Source: Acidobacteriota bacterium
GTDB taxonomy: Bacteria; Acidobacteriota; Terriglobia; UBA7540
Length of the DNA: 6,793 nucleotides
Direction of reading: 5' to 3'
Assembly: GCA_021784615.1 (NCBI GenBank)
Contig: JAJYHU010000049.1
Location: 1-6,793 of the forward strand
Under the pieces are notes generated by a model. It searched no databases. It had not been told where the DNA came from and saw only the letters and a program-made list of their open reading frames with translations. The translations under genes were made by a program, and so were the position numbers. Positions 6,102-6,793 of this stretch are shown one piece after another. Every line of letters begins with the position of its first letter. The stretch's first letter is position 1.

Positions 6102-6793
6102 TTACAACCGTGATGGCTTTACGCGCAGCACGGCTGAGCCGCAGATCGAGTCGTTCTTTAATTTATTCAGGGCAAAGTTGGCCTGATGGAGGGAATAGGT
6201 TTCCACTTGTGTGCGGATGGGAATCTCGGCGGCGATGCGCAGGAAGTCCTCGCCATCCTGCCGCGTGTTGTTGGCAACGCTGCGGATGACCCGTTCGTGG
6301 TAGAGGAGATTGTAGTCGAGCGGCGGCGTGGGACTCATGTGGATGCCGGCAAGCGCCAGCGTCCCGCCCTTTTTCAGGACTTTCAGCGCCGCCGGAACAA
6401 TCTCACCGGCCGGAGCAAAGATGATGGCGGCGTCGAGCTTGACGGGAGGCTCGGCGAAGGTTCCGCCAGCCCACTTGGCGCCCAGCTCAAGCGCCAGCCG
6501 TTGGTGCCGTTTATCGCGCGTGGAAGCGTAAACGTTGACGCCCCAATACCGGGCGACCTGAATGGCCACGTGCGCCGCTGATCCGAAACCATAAAATCCC
6601 AGCCGCCCGCCGCGCTCGATTCCCGAAAGACGAAGCGCCCGGAAGCCGATGATTCCCGCGCAAAGCAGCGGCGCTGCCTGTTCATCGGGGAAATCTTCCG
6701 GGATGGCATAGGTAAACTGTTCCGAAGCCAGCGCGTACTCGGCGTAACCTCCATCGACCGTATAGCCGGTGAAAGCGGCGTTGTCGCACAGGT
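6102..6793 (-). CDS. Zinc-type alcohol dehydrogenase family protein, 5' end outside window
   Basis: The C-terminal 229 residues of a medium-chain dehydrogenase/reductase; roughly 100 N-terminal residues lie beyond the right edge. The visible part begins LCDNAAFTGYTVDGGYAEYA, where the Cys is probably the fourth ligand of the structural zinc lobe. It continues with the cofactor-domain entry AAPLLCAGIIGFRAL (39-53) and a Rossmann turn LGFYGFGSAAH (64-74) with the GxGxxA form of the nucleotide-binding motif. Further on are TLALAGIHMSP (144-154) and SVANNTRQD (171-179). This set resembles the subgroup annotated as zinc-binding alcohol dehydrogenase family protein, oxidising or reducing small alcohols/aldehydes with NAD(P). 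The substrate is unknown and the catalytic zinc ligands are mostly outside the window. A 126-base gap with its own promoter separates it from the Nudix gene, so it is probably a separate transcription unit. Confidence 0.92.
   Translation of the reverse strand, partial: LCDNAAFTGYTVDGGYAEYALASEQFTYAIPEDFPDEQAAPLLCAGIIGFRALRLSGIERGGRLGFYGFGSAAHVAIQVARYWGVNVYASTRDKRHQRLALELGAKWAGGTFAEPPVKLDAAIIFAPAGEIVPAALKVLKKGGTLALAGIHMSPTPPLDYNLLYHERVIRSVANNTRQDGEDFLRIAAEIPIRTQVETYSLHQANFALNKLKNDSICGSAVLRVKPSRL

Noticed and set aside
1..6793. Defence system, mobile element, CRISPR array, prophage or biosynthetic cluster
   Set aside because: Every long gene is a housekeeping enzyme or a propeller protein; there are no transposases, integrases, direct-repeat arrays, tRNA-associated sites or toxin-antitoxin pairs.

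Overview
All seven credible protein genes lie on the minus strand, so transcription runs from high to low coordinates. Read that way, the order is: zinc-type alcohol dehydrogenase (5' part outside the window), MutT-like Nudix hydrolase, exported WD40 beta-propeller, rimO, yacG, pgpA, IPT/TIG plus six-bladed NHL propeller, and cinA (3' part outside the window). I see no tRNA, rRNA, insertion sequence, phage gene, CRISPR array or origin. The DNA is moderately GC-rich throughout, with no obvious compositional break.

The organism looks like a bacterium of the Acidobacteriota. This is inference: the gene order, the IPT/NHL propeller protein, the exported WD40 protein and the CinA N-terminus (GSELLTPHRLDTNS in place of the commoner GTELLLGQ-type sequence) fit my recollection of that phylum. 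No marker gene is present to prove it.

Layout. 6793-6102: 229 C-terminal residues of a zinc-containing alcohol dehydrogenase family protein. 6101-5976: gap with a GC-rich inverted repeat and a probable extended -10 promoter very close to the next start. 5975-4471: a two-gene unit, Nudix hydrolase then WD40 protein, coupled by a TTGA stop/start overlap and a strong Shine-Dalgarno sequence. 4470-4240: the longest gap (231 bases), with a small hairpin after the WD40 gene and an extended -10 promoter for rimO. 4239-2138: rimO-yacG-pgpA, overlapping by 14 and 17 bases. 2102-1068: the IPT/NHL propeller gene, 35 bases after pgpA. 1067-973: gap almost filled by a long-range inverted repeat. 972-1: first 324 codons of cinA.

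Most of the genes are housekeeping functions: ribosome modification (RimO), gyrase modulation (YacG), phosphatidylglycerol synthesis (PgpA), nucleotide-pool cleaning (Nudix) and NAD/pyridine nucleotide recycling (CinA). The two propeller proteins are the unexplained members. I found no evidence for a new multi-gene system. The points worth a second look are the NHL propeller in this cluster, the stem-loop before cinA, the near-leaderless Nudix promoter, and the coupling of a cytosolic Nudix enzyme to an apparently exported propeller.
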